DNA of 64,000 nucleotides. It comes from Parastagonospora avenae f. sp. tritici 18332-5 (taxonomy: Eukaryota; Ascomycota; Dothideomycetes; Pleosporales; Phaeosphaeriaceae). Of the stretch, positions 54,376 through 64,000 are shown in pieces. The notes beneath the pieces were generated by a model. It was not told the DNA's origin, ran no database searches, and saw nothing but the letters and a program-made list of their open reading frames with translations. The position numbers and the translations under genes are program-made. Position 1 is the stretch's first letter; each line of letters begins with the position of its first letter. The stretch covers positions 1 to 64,000 of the forward strand of contig JAFJTR010000125.1 in the NCBI GenBank assembly GCA_022559985.1, given 5' to 3'.

Positions 54376-54915
54376 GATGATGCAGATGATTGATATTTGT
54401 GGTTGCCTTGGTCGTTTGCTGCAGTAGTGGCAGCGTCAACGAATCAACAAGCAAAGCAACGGCTTGCTTGGCGCAACTTCTTAGCAAATGTTTTCCAGCA
54501 GCAAGCCAATCTTCTGTTGCTTTATCTCGGAAAAGTGGTGTTGCCTGCTGGAAGTGCTGCAGTTGCAAGTCGCTCGATCCAAGGTTCCTTTGGACACCGC
54601 AGCCGTAGCGCAGACTTGGGTGGGCGGAAACTCGCGCGATTGGACACCGTGCGACTGGATTCTGTGCTCGAAGTTGTGCGCGTCGTTCCGTTGTCAAGTG
54701 ATGGGGTCACCTTTTGGGACATAGATTTGGGGAAGCTGCTTGGCACGCTAAGGCACTAGTGTGGAGCTGTGACGAACTGTGGAACGACTGCGCGCTCTCA
54801 TCGTTGAACAAAGCCCGTCGCGGGCTCCGTCTCCTTCCCTGCATCTTCCACTTTCGTGCTCCCGACACCCACACTATCCTTCTAATATTATCACCTCCAC
54901 GAACACACGCTCGCT
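54376..54915. promoter_or_regulatory. Divergent upstream region of the Cid1-like and TFIIF alpha genes
   Basis: 540 bp between two divergent start codons, holding both promoters. No specific site is called. Confidence 0.5.
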
Positions 54916-57015
54916 ATGAACGGACAGCCGCCGGGGGCCTCTGCGCCCGCCGCGCCCCCAGTCGCAAATGGACAGCACCTCGCCCAGCGCCCTCGACCGC
55001 CCGCGAAGAAAGCGGGTGGAGCGCTGCGAGCGCCGCGCAAGCCGCTCAAGAGCATCACGCGCCCCATGGTGTCACTGACCAAGATGAACGAGATGAAGGC
55101 CCCGGTCGAACCTACAGCCCCCCCGGACAGCAGGCAGGAGGCAGACGCGCTCCGGCAAGAGTACATCAGACAGGGTGCCGGCGTCTTTCCCCTGGTAGTC
55201 ACGCGCCGCGATCTGAAGGAGCTGCGGCACCATGTTATGCGCCTGCAACACAAGGGCCCAGTCGACATGCAGGACGAGCAGCAGTTCACGCCCCCGATTC
55301 GCCTTCACCGCCGAGATCCGCGCGCCCCGCCCAGTGGCGCAGGCTCGCACTTTGAGGAAGAGGAGACAAAGGAGGACATGGAGGAAATCAAGGAGCGCGA
55401 GCGCATCGAGTTGCAGAAGGAAGATCGCCGCAAGGTCCGCGAAGAGAACCAGGCAAAGATTGCGCCGACGGGCAAGACCAAGACGCAAGCGTTCAAAAAA
55501 AACATCGAGCAAAAGTACCGCGCCGATGACACTCCAGAGGCCAAGAAGCGCCAGCTACTGCGATACGAAGAGACGCTGCCCTGGCATTTGGAAGACTTCG
55601 AGAACAAACAGACGTGGGTTGGCACATACGAGTCGGAGCTGTCCGAGGCTCACGTGATGCTTTCCATGGACCCCACCAGTGGGCACAACGCCGTCTACTT
55701 GGCTCCCATGGAGCGCTGGTACCGTTTCAACGTCAAAAGTAAGCTCAAGCCTACCGGAGATGATGTCGACAAGATTGCATTCAAGATCGAGAACGTGGGC
55801 GGGTTTCTCGGAAGACTTGAGGCCCAGGCCGCAAGGAAGCAGAGGGATGAGGCCATGTCAAAGATGGGCAGGGGCATGGCGACCAGATTAGGCGGCGGCG
55901 CCGACGACGAAGGCAGAATCCATCGCCCTATTGATTTTGATGGAGGTGGTCCAGCCATCAAGCGCGAGGCGGACGCTGATGACATTGATTTCAACCTTGA
56001 CGAAGACTTTGCCGATGATGAAGAGGGCCTGAATGGCTTATTCGAGGGAGAAGCCGAGGAGGTCAAAGAAGCCGAAGAAAAGTTGAAAAGGGATCGCCTC
56101 GCTGCTTCTTTGTGGGACAGACCGGACGAGGCACAGCTTGCACTAGAAGAAGAGCTGGAGAAGAAGTTTTTAGAGGAAAACAAGCTGGCCGAGAAGGAGA
56201 ACAGGAAGCGGATAGCCAAAAGAGAGAAGCGCTACGATATTCTCGAGAGCGATGAAGAAAATCCATATGTCACTTCCAGTGAGTCAGATACCGATTCTGA
56301 GACAGAGCGGTTGCGGGCCAAGGAAGAACAGGAGAAGAAGGCACTCGAGGCGGATGGAAAGGCCCCTGATGGGAGCAATCTTCCTTCAGGTGCATCGAGC
56401 AAGGGCAACAATACGCCGTCTGGCAACCACAAGTTGGTTGATGTTAAGAGCAAAAAGCGACCCGGCTCGCCCAATCTCTCCGAAGCAAGCGGTAATGAGT
56501 CGACTCGGAAGAAGCACAAGAAGAATCGCGAAAGACTGCCCGACGGATCACGAAAATCGGCATTGGCAAGTCACCGAGGTGCTGCATCTGGTAGCGACAG
56601 TGAGATGACCGATGCCGGTAAGCTCAAGAAGAAGTCGAAGAAGTCCAAGCTCGTGATTGGTGCTACACCAAGTGGCAGCCCAGGTGCAAGCCGCGCAGGA
56701 AGCCCAGCAGCATCTCCCCCAATGAGCGGCAGTCGCGCTGGTAGCCCGAGCGCGTCCTCGCCCAAGCCTGGCATGCCTACTGCAAAGGAGCTCTACGAAT
56801 CTCTTCCGCCCACTGGCATGAACATCCAGAATCTGATCGCCAAGTTCAAGGGCCGTGTTGACAAGACCAATTCTGCCCTTTTCATTCGCCTCGTCAAGGC
56901 CGTCAGCAGCTTCGACAAGGCGAATAGCTGGTTGACGCCCCTGCCCCAGATGCCGTCCGAGGAGAGCATTAGCGCCTTTATGAACGCCGCTAAGCCCAAG
57001 CCTGCGGCGGCATAG
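54916..57015 (+). CDS. TFG1: Transcription initiation factor IIF alpha subunit (RAP74/Tfg1)
   Basis: An intronless frame of 699 residues. The N-terminal dimerisation domain is marked by RRDLKELRHHVMRLQ, then LPWHLEDFENKQTWVGTYES and APMERWYRFNVKSK, typical of RAP74. A long charged middle section follows (runs of Glu, Asp, Lys, Arg with DIDFNLDEDFADDEEG). Ser/Pro-rich repeats such as SGSPGASRAGSP precede the C-terminal winged helix (PTAKELYESLPP ... LIAKFKGRVDK). TFIIF recruits RNA polymerase II to the promoter and stimulates elongation. The start is the first ATG after the CT-rich leader. Confidence 0.94.
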   Translation: MNGQPPGASAPAAPPVANGQHLAQRPRPPAKKAGGALRAPRKPLKSITRPMVSLTKMNEMKAPVEPTAPPDSRQEADALRQEYIRQGAGVFPLVVTRRDLKELRHHVMRLQHKGPVDMQDEQQFTPPIRLHRRDPRAPPSGAGSHFEEEETKEDMEEIKERERIELQKEDRRKVREENQAKIAPTGKTKTQAFKKNIEQKYRADDTPEAKKRQLLRYEETLPWHLEDFENKQTWVGTYESELSEAHVMLSMDPTSGHNAVYLAPMERWYRFNVKSKLKPTGDDVDKIAFKIENVGGFLGRLEAQAARKQRDEAMSKMGRGMATRLGGGADDEGRIHRPIDFDGGGPAIKREADADDIDFNLDEDFADDEEGLNGLFEGEAEEVKEAEEKLKRDRLAASLWDRPDEAQLALEEELEKKFLEENKLAEKENRKRIAKREKRYDILESDEENPYVTSSESDTDSETERLRAKEEQEKKALEADGKAPDGSNLPSGASSKGNNTPSGNHKLVDVKSKKRPGSPNLSEASGNESTRKKHKKNRERLPDGSRKSALASHRGAASGSDSEMTDAGKLKKKSKKSKLVIGATPSGSPGASRAGSPAASPPMSGSRAGSPSASSPKPGMPTAKELYESLPPTGMNIQNLIAKFKGRVDKTNSALFIRLVKAVSSFDKANSWLTPLPQMPSEESISAFMNAAKPKPAAA

Positions 57016-57554
57016 ACATCTGGACCTTTATGGTGGGACAAATTGATTCAGCGTCTTTTTTTCTTCGGATAGTTTCCATTCTCAGGTCATGGTGCACATT
57101 GGCGCAAATAGACCGAAGTCATAGGATTCGAGCAGTTCCAGTGTAGCTAGACTGGTGAGAAACAGTCCGCTACCATTACGCATACATGCATCCAGGGCAG
57201 TGCCTCAATAGAGTAGCAACACGGAGGATAATACACTGTCAAAATTCATCTGCAATTACTCCTCAATCAGCATGACTACTCCCGCACCTTCCTCATCCAT
57301 CCCTCATGCTCCACCCCAACCATCGTGATTGGCGGCGTTAATCGGAAATAGTAGCGCGACCGTTGATCGGCTCCTCAGGTCCTTTTGCCGAAGCGCGACT
57401 CGGAAAAGTGCAATCAATGACGGTGCGGTGCATGGTGCTTTCGTTCACGTCGTGCAGCATTCTTATACTTTTCGGAGTAACTTCATACCATGTTGTTTTT
57501 GTGTCTGGTAACTTTTTAGATTGATAGACGCGGGAACACGGAGTATCCAGGACG
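57016..57554. other. Intergenic between TFIIF alpha and MFS genes
   Basis: 539 bp on the same strand as both flanking genes. The 5' half will contain the TFG1 3' end. No element is recognised. Confidence 0.45.
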
Positions 57555-59251
57555 ATGTCAGCGGTCCCGCCCGCGGAACCATATGTCGGGGACGGGATGA
57601 CGAATCCGAATTTAGCACACGATGAAGCAATTGGCAAGAGTCGGAAAGACATATCGACATGGCGCAAAATCTATAATGTATTGGCATGGACACCGCCAAA
57701 TTGTCGCTGGGATCCCAAGAAACCGCCGCAGTTTAGCATGAGCATGAATGTGTTGTTCGCATTTGCTGCTGGGTGTAAGTTTACATCGAAACTTTATTCT
57801 ACACCATGTCCGATATCGTGCTGACGAAAGATACCATAGTCACGGTAGCTAATCTCTACTACAACCATCCAATCCTCAACATCCTAGCCGCAGACTTCGG
57901 CGTGCGGTATGAGCAAGTCGCCCAAATCCCAACCGTCATGCAAGCCGGCTACGCAGCTGGCCTGCTATTCCTCTGTCCATTGGGAGACCTCTTACCACGC
58001 AGGCCATTCGTGTGTGGCTTGGTTTTCTGCACTGCGACATTATGGTAACCATATCCCCCTCTCCTCCTCCATCATCGCAGTATTAATCCATCTAGGTTGG
58101 GTCTCTGCCTAACCGCCAACCTAAACCTCTTCACCGCCCTCTCCTTCCTAACCGCCATAACAACCGTAACCCCGCAACTTATGCTCCCTCTCGTCGGCGA
58201 CCTTGCGCCTCCGCACCGCCGTGCCGCAGCCCTCAGCATCGTCGTCAGCGGCCTGATGCTCGGCGTGCTCATCGCGCGCGTGCTGTCGGGTACGATGACT
58301 AACTTCGTCACCTGGCGCGCTGTGTACTGGATGGCGCTAGGACTGCAGTATCTCATCTTTGTCCTGCTGTGGTGCTTTATGCCGGATTATCCCGCGACGA
58401 ATCCGGGGATGAATTATTTCCGTATCTTGTTCGATATCGTCAAGATGCTGTTCAAACACCCCGTGTTGGTGCAGGCGTGTCTAGCAGGCCTGCTTTGTTC
58501 AGCGCCGTTTACGAGTTTCTGGACGACGCTGACTTTCTTGCTTGCTGGGGAGCCCTACCATTACAGTTCGCTGACAATTGGGTTATTTGGCTTGATTGGA
58601 ATTGCGGGCATGTTGGGGTCGCCTGTGTACGCTCGACTCGTTACAGACAAATTTGTGCCGCATTTCTCTGTGCTGTTTGGACTGAGTTGCAGTCTTATTG
58701 GCGTATGCTTGGGCACGTATATTGGGCCTTTTAGCGTCGCGGGGCCCGTGATGCAAGCACTTTTGCTGGATTTTGGGAACCAGACGGCGCAGATTGCAAA
58801 CCGGAGTAGCATATATAGTGTGGAACCGAAGAGGAGGAATGGTGTCAATACTGCTTTCATGGTGGCGACATTTTGTGGACAACTTATCGGTACGGCGGCA
58901 GGGAATCACATTTATGCGGCCGCTGGATGGATTGGATCGGGCAGTGCCAGTGTGGGTTTTATTGGAGCGGCGATATTGGCTATTGTGGCTAGAGGACCGT
59001 GGGAAGAGCATTGGGTCGGATGGAGAGGTGGGTGGAGCATGAAAAAGAAGGATCCGAATAGTGCGGATGGAAAGACGAGTGAGCAGACGCATTTCCACGA
59101 AGGAAAGGTTAGAGATGAAGAGATGGGTGCAGAGAAGAAGGTGCTGGGAGAGTTGGCTGCGGAAAAGGGAAACGAAAGTCCTCTGAGCGAAGAGCAGAGT
59201 GACAAGAGCTCGAAGAGCAGGAAGGGGGTGATAATGCCTGTGAAGATATGA
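57555..59251 (+). CDS. Major facilitator superfamily transporter
   Basis: Exons 57555-57774, 57840-58044 and 58096-59251 encode 526 residues with about twelve membrane segments. The protein has ANLYYNHPILNILAADFGV near helix 1, and the loop between helices 2 and 3 reads GDLLPRRP, a variant of the MFS GxLaDrxGrk motif. Later are FMPDYPATNPGMNYF and a charged cytosolic tail of about 80 residues rich in Lys and Glu. The pattern resembles prokaryotic-like YNFM/drug efflux MFS proteins in fungi; the substrate is unknown. The first intron has two acceptors 9 bp apart, both in frame (ACGAAAG and ACCATAG); the second gives the better AAGFTVANLYYN. Confidence 0.85.
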
Positions 59252-59339
59252 TGGGGAATGGCTGCGGTGCAGATAGATGGACCTTCAGCGTTGCATGTAT
59301 GCATGGCTGGCGTTTGTTATTTTTTCTCCAGGTTCCGTC

Positions 59340-60648
59340 TTAGACGATATCAACTATCTTCTCATCCTCGTCTTCTTCTTCGTCACCATTCAACTCCACC
59401 ATTCTTCCACTGTCACCACCAATACTCATAGAGATATCCTCCTCTTCTCCCTCTTCCTTTCGTTGTATAATCTGTACCACACGGTCGCAGGCTTCTCTTA
59501 CGTCATCGTTTTCGACGTGCAAATGGCACTCCCTGATGATCGGGTACACCTTGACCCGTCTTAGCACTTCTCTTGACTCTTTTGTTGTGCTCAGTAGTAA
59601 GAGCGTCTCGATGTGTGCTTTCATAATCTCCGGATCACTCTCTCGCTCCTTGTCTGGCTCAAGCAGCTGTAGCTCGTCCAACATGCCCTCGGTGTCTTCA
59701 TCCGCGTACTCTTCCGGCCCCATGAGTGGGAGAAGTATGTATGGAAGGAGATTTGCGCCGATCGAGGGAGGTGGTAGCGTAGGATCTGGGTTCAGATTCG
59801 ATAGAAGGACTGGATGCGCCGTAACGAGGAAGGAGACATTCTTGATCGTTGATGCTACTCCGAGACGGCGAATGTGTGAGGCGTGATCTGTGAAGACCTG
59901 GATCTTAGTTATGGGTATGATGTTGCTGTCGTGTTCTTGGGGTGTGGTCAAGTATTCGCGACCCTTGGGGAACTTGGCCAGGTCGGCGAAAAAGTACGAC
60001 AGGTAATCGTAGTCAGCGTCCTTGTTGTACGCGCCCGCAGCGCCTTTAACGAAGCAGTCCATGAGCTGGTCCATGGCCCATTTCGATGAAGAGAGCTCCT
60101 TCGGGACGTCGCGCTTCAGCTCGAGGACCCGTTGTAAGGAGTCGTGCTTCGCCATGTTGGCGAGAAGCATTGCGATTTCATTTGCGCCCTTCTCCTTAGG
60201 GTGCTACCTCACTGTCAACATTCCCTTCTTAAACATCACGCATTTGGTGAACTGACATACTGTTATCCGTGATAAGAGAGTCTCGAGCAATTTGTCGTCT
60301 TCCGCAAGTGACTTGAGGACTTCGGCATCAGAAGAAATGTTGATGAGGATCGTGAGCGCATTCTTTGCGATTGGCGCATAGTCTTTCACAAGAAGCTTGA
60401 GATCTCTGACAGGCTCTAGCTGGTTGCGCTTGAAGAGAGCGAGGTTCGAGTCTGAGTAGCCGACCAGATGCTCCGCCGCTGTTCACATAGTCGGTATTGT
60501 CGCATGGTGGGGGAGGGGCTGTTCTTACCAGTCTGGCGAATCTGGGTATTACCATGGTGGAGGAACTCCACGAGCTGAAAGCAGGAATCAGTTATCTGGC
60601 AAGATATATATGTATGAACAAATTTACCTCTTCTAATTCCGTCGGCAT
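59340..60648 (-). CDS. HGH1: HGH1 family protein (eEF2 folding factor)
   Basis: Exons 60648-60628, 60574-60529, 60478-60261 and 60203-59340 encode 382 residues. The N-terminal half is armadillo-like (ELVEFLHHGNTQIRQTAAEHL, then IAKNALTILINISSD). The second half has the DUF383/DUF384 signatures: NEIAMLLANMAKHD, FLVTAHPVLLSNLNP and LLPYILLPLMGPEEY. The end is strongly acidic (GDEEEDEDEK). In yeast Hgh1 helps fold elongation factor eEF2 together with the TRiC chaperonin. The first exon is just 21 bp and the second 46 bp, which is easy to miss in automated calls. Tail-to-tail with the MFS gene, 88 bp apart. Confidence 0.9.
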
Positions 60649-61681
60649 GGTGATGTTGGCTGTGCTATGCAAGAAGCGATGACGAACATGGCCAAAATTT
60701 CGACCCTGAGATTTAAGGTTATCGATAAGCATGCTAGCGCTAGTAGCGCATTCCCTCTTTGCTCTGCCCTTAGACTGCATGCTCACGGCAGACAACCGAT
60801 TTTCACCGCTTGATTACTTCATCTAAACAACATGCCGTCTTGTCTATTCTCGACTACGGACTTGATGAGAGAAAAAGCTTCTTCGAGTAGTATGAACCGT
60901 AATCCATCGCCCCTTTGTCAGCTTAGGCATTACGTCTGTTCCGTGCAGACAGCAACCTTCAGATCATACTATCGAAAGACGCAATTCAGCTTCGGCACTG
61001 AATGCTGCTACGAGAAAGACGCAATATGCTTTCGTGAACCTACTGTATCTTCTACACGTGGAGATGCAAGCCTCGCCACTCCATTAACTAGCCCGTAAGA
61101 AGAATAGAGCGGCGGCTACAAACATTTTCCAGCCTCTGAGGTGTCTCCTAACCGCCGCACCTCTCGTGGCTTATTAACCCTTGTGCCGACGATTGAGCGC
61201 GCACTCCGATCCCGCCTTCTTTTCTCCCAAGCATCCTTCTGCTTCTGTCCGGCCTGGTATATGGTCTCCGAAATGAAGTGCGTGCGGCAAATCCAAGTGC
61301 CGGACACTCTTTTCAAACGCGCATGTCTGGGCGCTGAATACATCGGAGCAGACCCTGCATACATGGTTCTCCCCGTCCAGCGATAGGGACGCACGCTGGC
61401 AAACATTTCGCTCTCGAAATAGACTTTGAAAATGATCGCGTCGGCCCGCTGTTGAGTCGTCACATACATGTGGTGCTCTGTGCGCGCAGCCATGCACACT
61501 ACAGCCGGCCAATCAGCACGGCATGCGACCATGTTTGAGACCCCGGTAGAGTGTGCAGCGGGACTTCAGCATTGGCGCTTACTGCAGAGTAGCCAACCAT
61601 CATATTTATAACCGCCGCTCATCACTTGACCGAAGCGCCGAGGATTACATACTTCTTGATTGGACCTTTCTGACCACCACC
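60649..61681. other. Intergenic, upstream of the right-edge gene
   Basis: About 1 kb. Frames on the minus strand (61116-61532) have no recognisable motif. TTATAA near 61604 is the nearest TATA-like sequence to the uORF that follows. Confidence 0.4.
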
Positions 61682-61771
61682 ATGTCCGAAAGCGGTGACG
61701 CTGCAAGGGAAGCACATCTGAACCGCTATTGTCGAGAGCGTAGAGCCAAGGCTTTTCTAGCAGCACGGTAG
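61682..61771 (+). other. Possible uORF in the leader of the right-edge gene
   Basis: The ATG is in an unusually strong context (CCACCACCATGTCC). It opens 29 codons of charged sequence and then stops at TAG. I tried to splice it into the frame starting at 61968 and found no phase-keeping join, so a regulatory upstream ORF fits better than a first exon. A TATA-like TTATAA lies about 80 bp upstream. Confidence 0.3.
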
Positions 61772-61967
61772 AAGTCGAAGCGCGTTCGTTTTATAATCCT
61801 TATCCCCAGGTCATCCGAGACCTTAGGCATTGCGTACCGTGGTCGTGCTTCTTGTGTTACTGTTTTGATAGCCTGAGCATACTTCTGCTGGTAATCATCG
61901 TATAGCCATCTTTTGCGATTCAGCCCTGCGGCCCCCATTCACCAAAAGTACAGAATCGAAATTCAAC

Positions 61968-64000
61968 ATGACTGGACCAGGCTTTCAATTGTTCCCTCCT
62001 CCACCTCGGGCTCCAAGGCAGACGAGTCCGAGTAGAAGACCCTCTCCTGCTGTCAAACAGCCAACACCAGAGCCGGCCACTGTAAGGATGGATAGCGCGA
62101 CAGACTTCCACGAGCTTGTTATCCAGGTCAACTCTGTGCCAGTTTCCCCTACAAGCACAATAGCGCCATTGCCAACAGTGGCCACCCCTCCTAGAGCGCA
62201 TGTCGCCAATTCACATGCAATGAGAACACCTTCGCAAGGAAGTATGTCGACATTCGGCTCTCCACAACAACAAACCCCGTCATCGAATCTCATCATGCAG
62301 GAGGACGACTACAGGCCACGGGATCCACGAGCACCTTCGCCATGTGTGTCGGTGCGGGAAGATCAACGCTTTGGAAGCCCTGAGGTCAATCGAGCAGCAT
62401 CACCTGCATTCTCGACCTGCGAAACGCTTGTTCGAGCGAACAGTACGGCAACAAGGGTGCGAAGCATGTCACCACAGCAGGAAGTATCGATGCGATCGAT
62501 GTTTCCAGTCTACGATCCGACTTTGCCTCTCGGAAACCAGACCTACAAGCCTCCCATGTCCTCACCAACTCACGTTGCACGGACACAGATCAGCAGATCA
62601 GCATACTCGACCGATTCCTACGTGCCTCACAGCAATGTCCGAGCGAGTAGTTCGACCGCTCCTTCCCCAGCACCAAAGCCCTTTTTCACACCATCACATC
62701 TGCTGGATAACCTCTGGCTAGCCGCTAATGGGCAAGAAGATCCTGCCGTACAATTATACACTTTGCGAATGCACCGAGCGACAGCCGCAAATCCCACTAT
62801 CACATTCGGCACAACTCCTTCACTGCCATTCTACAGCCTAGCGCAGGCTAATCTTGCCGAAGGCAATGACGTTCCAAGCATCATGAACGAGGTGTTGATC
62901 CAGAGACATCATCCGACCCAGCCGCGAGTACTTCCTATATCACACATGGATCTAATGGCGCCCCCTTCGCTGGATACTGGGGTGTTCAATCCTCAACAAC
63001 AAGAGGCGACCACTCTCATTACCAGCATCTACCCGAAGCTTGCGGCACTCCAAGCGCTGGACGCCGCAGCAAATTCTCCTGCAGCTTCTCGTATCGCTCT
63101 GGCCGATCCTGGTGCGCAATCGCCCGCAGCACAACGCCTAGCTGAAGACGTCCTGGCTGGTGCCGCTCAGCGCGAATGCTGTGCGCTGACATGGACAAGG
63201 GACGATCCTCAGCAACAAGCCAACCCGTGGGCACAACACATCCCCTCGGAAGGCTCTTATCAGCTACATCATCCTACACTGGGCAATTTCCCGATCAAAG
63301 TAGAGGGAGATTGCTCTGTCATCAACACTCCTTCTACGCGCCCAGTAACAGCAATCTATGGCCACAATGTGCCCATGACACCGCAGTCAGCACGCAAGCC
63401 TGCCTCGATAGCGATCCTCAATCCCTTCGTACTCTCACCTACAACGCCGCGAACGAATGCATTCTCGCCTCTCCCACCACCGCCACGATTTGACGGCATG
63501 AATAGACCAATCTCTCTGACCCCGTCTTTGATGTCAATCGGGCAACTCCCTACCACCACCGATGCGACTGCCGACGACACCGTCCTTGGCCGTCTAGACT
63601 TCACCAACGATGCCTTGACTCTCAACCTTGGCGCTCTATCACGTTTCGGCAATCCCTTCCTCGTCGACGTCATAACCTCCACTATCCTCGCCGTCGCCAT
63701 CGCAGAAGCCACCCGCGGCCGCAAGAACCGTAAAGCCAGCCAAGAAAGCTTTGAGCCACCGCCTCCCAGCTTCCTTCTCACCCACCAAAAAGAAGACAGC
63801 ACCAAGGCCTTCAAGGAATCCTTCCTCGAGGGCTTCCAGGGCTTTGGCGGCAAAACCAAGGCCCCTGCCGGTCTGAAGAAATTTGCTTCGAGCATGAAGA
63901 GCTCGCGCAAGTCGAGTACGGATTTCGACAAGGATATTGAGCTAGGCGAGTGGTATGGGCAGGACAAGACGACTAAGGCAAAAGAGAGTAAAGTGGAGCA
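61968..64000 (+). CDS. Proline/serine-rich hypothetical protein (cut by window edge)
   Basis: The frame opens at ATG 61968 (MTGPGFQLFPPPP) and stays open for 677 codons to the window end, so the C-terminus is missing. The first ~230 residues are rich in Pro, Ser and Thr with repeated SP pairs, suggesting a phosphorylated disordered tail. Residues ~240-360 look folded (HLLDNLWLAANGQEDPAVQLYTLRM, ITSIYPKLAALQALDAAA). Further on is NPFLVDVITSTILAVAIAEATRGRK, a hydrophobic stretch of about 18 residues before a basic cluster, then FKESFLEGFQGFGGKTK. No family is recognised. No intron is needed in this span. Confidence 0.75.
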   Translation, partial: MTGPGFQLFPPPPRAPRQTSPSRRPSPAVKQPTPEPATVRMDSATDFHELVIQVNSVPVSPTSTIAPLPTVATPPRAHVANSHAMRTPSQGSMSTFGSPQQQTPSSNLIMQEDDYRPRDPRAPSPCVSVREDQRFGSPEVNRAASPAFSTCETLVRANSTATRVRSMSPQQEVSMRSMFPVYDPTLPLGNQTYKPPMSSPTHVARTQISRSAYSTDSYVPHSNVRASSSTAPSPAPKPFFTPSHLLDNLWLAANGQEDPAVQLYTLRMHRATAANPTITFGTTPSLPFYSLAQANLAEGNDVPSIMNEVLIQRHHPTQPRVLPISHMDLMAPPSLDTGVFNPQQQEATTLITSIYPKLAALQALDAAANSPAASRIALADPGAQSPAAQRLAEDVLAGAAQRECCALTWTRDDPQQQANPWAQHIPSEGSYQLHHPTLGNFPIKVEGDCSVINTPSTRPVTAIYGHNVPMTPQSARKPASIAILNPFVLSPTTPRTNAFSPLPPPPRFDGMNRPISLTPSLMSIGQLPTTTDATADDTVLGRLDFTNDALTLNLGALSRFGNPFLVDVITSTILAVAIAEATRGRKNRKASQESFEPPPPSFLLTHQKEDSTKAFKESFLEGFQGFGGKTKAPAGLKKFASSMKSSRKSSTDFDKDIELGEWYGQDKTTKAKESKVE

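Noticed and set aside
61116..61532. 138-residue minus-strand frame
   Set aside because: No domain recognised and no plausible exon partners; it could be coding but I cannot support it.
61726..61938. 70-residue minus-strand frame with charged sequence
   Set aside because: It overlaps the uORF and ends only 30 bp from the start codon of the right-edge gene, leaving no room for its own promoter. Homology would be needed to revive it.

Overview
This is fungal nuclear DNA, almost certainly from a filamentous ascomycete (Pezizomycotina). Most genes carry short introns of about 45-70 bp with GT..AG ends and some clear TACTAAC-type branch points. Gene density is one per 2-2.5 kb on both strands. The gene set is fungal: C-4 sterol oxidase, amadoriase, CYP52-like P450, fungal CorA-like and rhodopsin-like membrane families, UNC-93-like MFS. 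Protein style suggests Dothideomycetes, which is inference only. No CRISPR array, rRNA, intact transposon, virus or biosynthetic cluster was recognised.

Layout. 1-2.9 kb: no recognisable protein gene, but a palindrome, TATA boxes, degenerate repeats and Pol III-like boxes. 2.9-11.1 kb: housekeeping block of ISA2 and kynureninase (divergent), DNA polymerase alpha POL1 and oligoribonuclease REX2 (divergent, with an MluI cell-cycle box). 11.5-20.4 kb: metabolic and accessory genes (P450, small membrane protein, HpcH/HpaI aldolase, AYR1-like SDR, gamma-glutamylcyclotransferase-like protein, secreted Ser/Thr-rich protein). 20.8-23.7 kb: retromer VPS35. 23.7-25.9 kb: gene-poor stretch with a row of TATA boxes and diverged repeats. 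25.9-34.9 kb: DJ-1/PfpI protein, CorA-like protein, orphan membrane protein, UNC-93-like transporter, fructosyl-amino-acid oxidase. 35.4-39.1 kb: intronless RAD26/CSB. 39.8-45.7 kb: two multi-pass membrane proteins and a cell-surface DUF7137-like protein. 46.5-49.4 kb: PAF1 and ERG25. 49.4-52.3 kb: mostly intergenic with one unresolved membrane-protein gene. 52.3-57.0 kb: divergent Cid1-like nucleotidyltransferase and TFIIF alpha. 57.6-60.6 kb: MFS transporter and HGH1. 62-64 kb: a proline-rich protein cut by the window edge.

Several neighbours act in the same broad processes (POL1 and RAD26 in DNA replication and repair; PAF1, TFIIF alpha and the Cid1-like enzyme in transcription and RNA metabolism), but the order looks like ordinary mixed fungal gene order rather than one pathway. 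The most unusual signals are the repeated TATA-plus-motif modules at 0.1-2.2 kb and 23.9-25.8 kb, and a roughly 140-residue low-complexity insertion inside the catalytic domain of the Cid1-like enzyme. Exon boundaries were derived by reading splice sites and checking that coding phase is kept; they are predictions.
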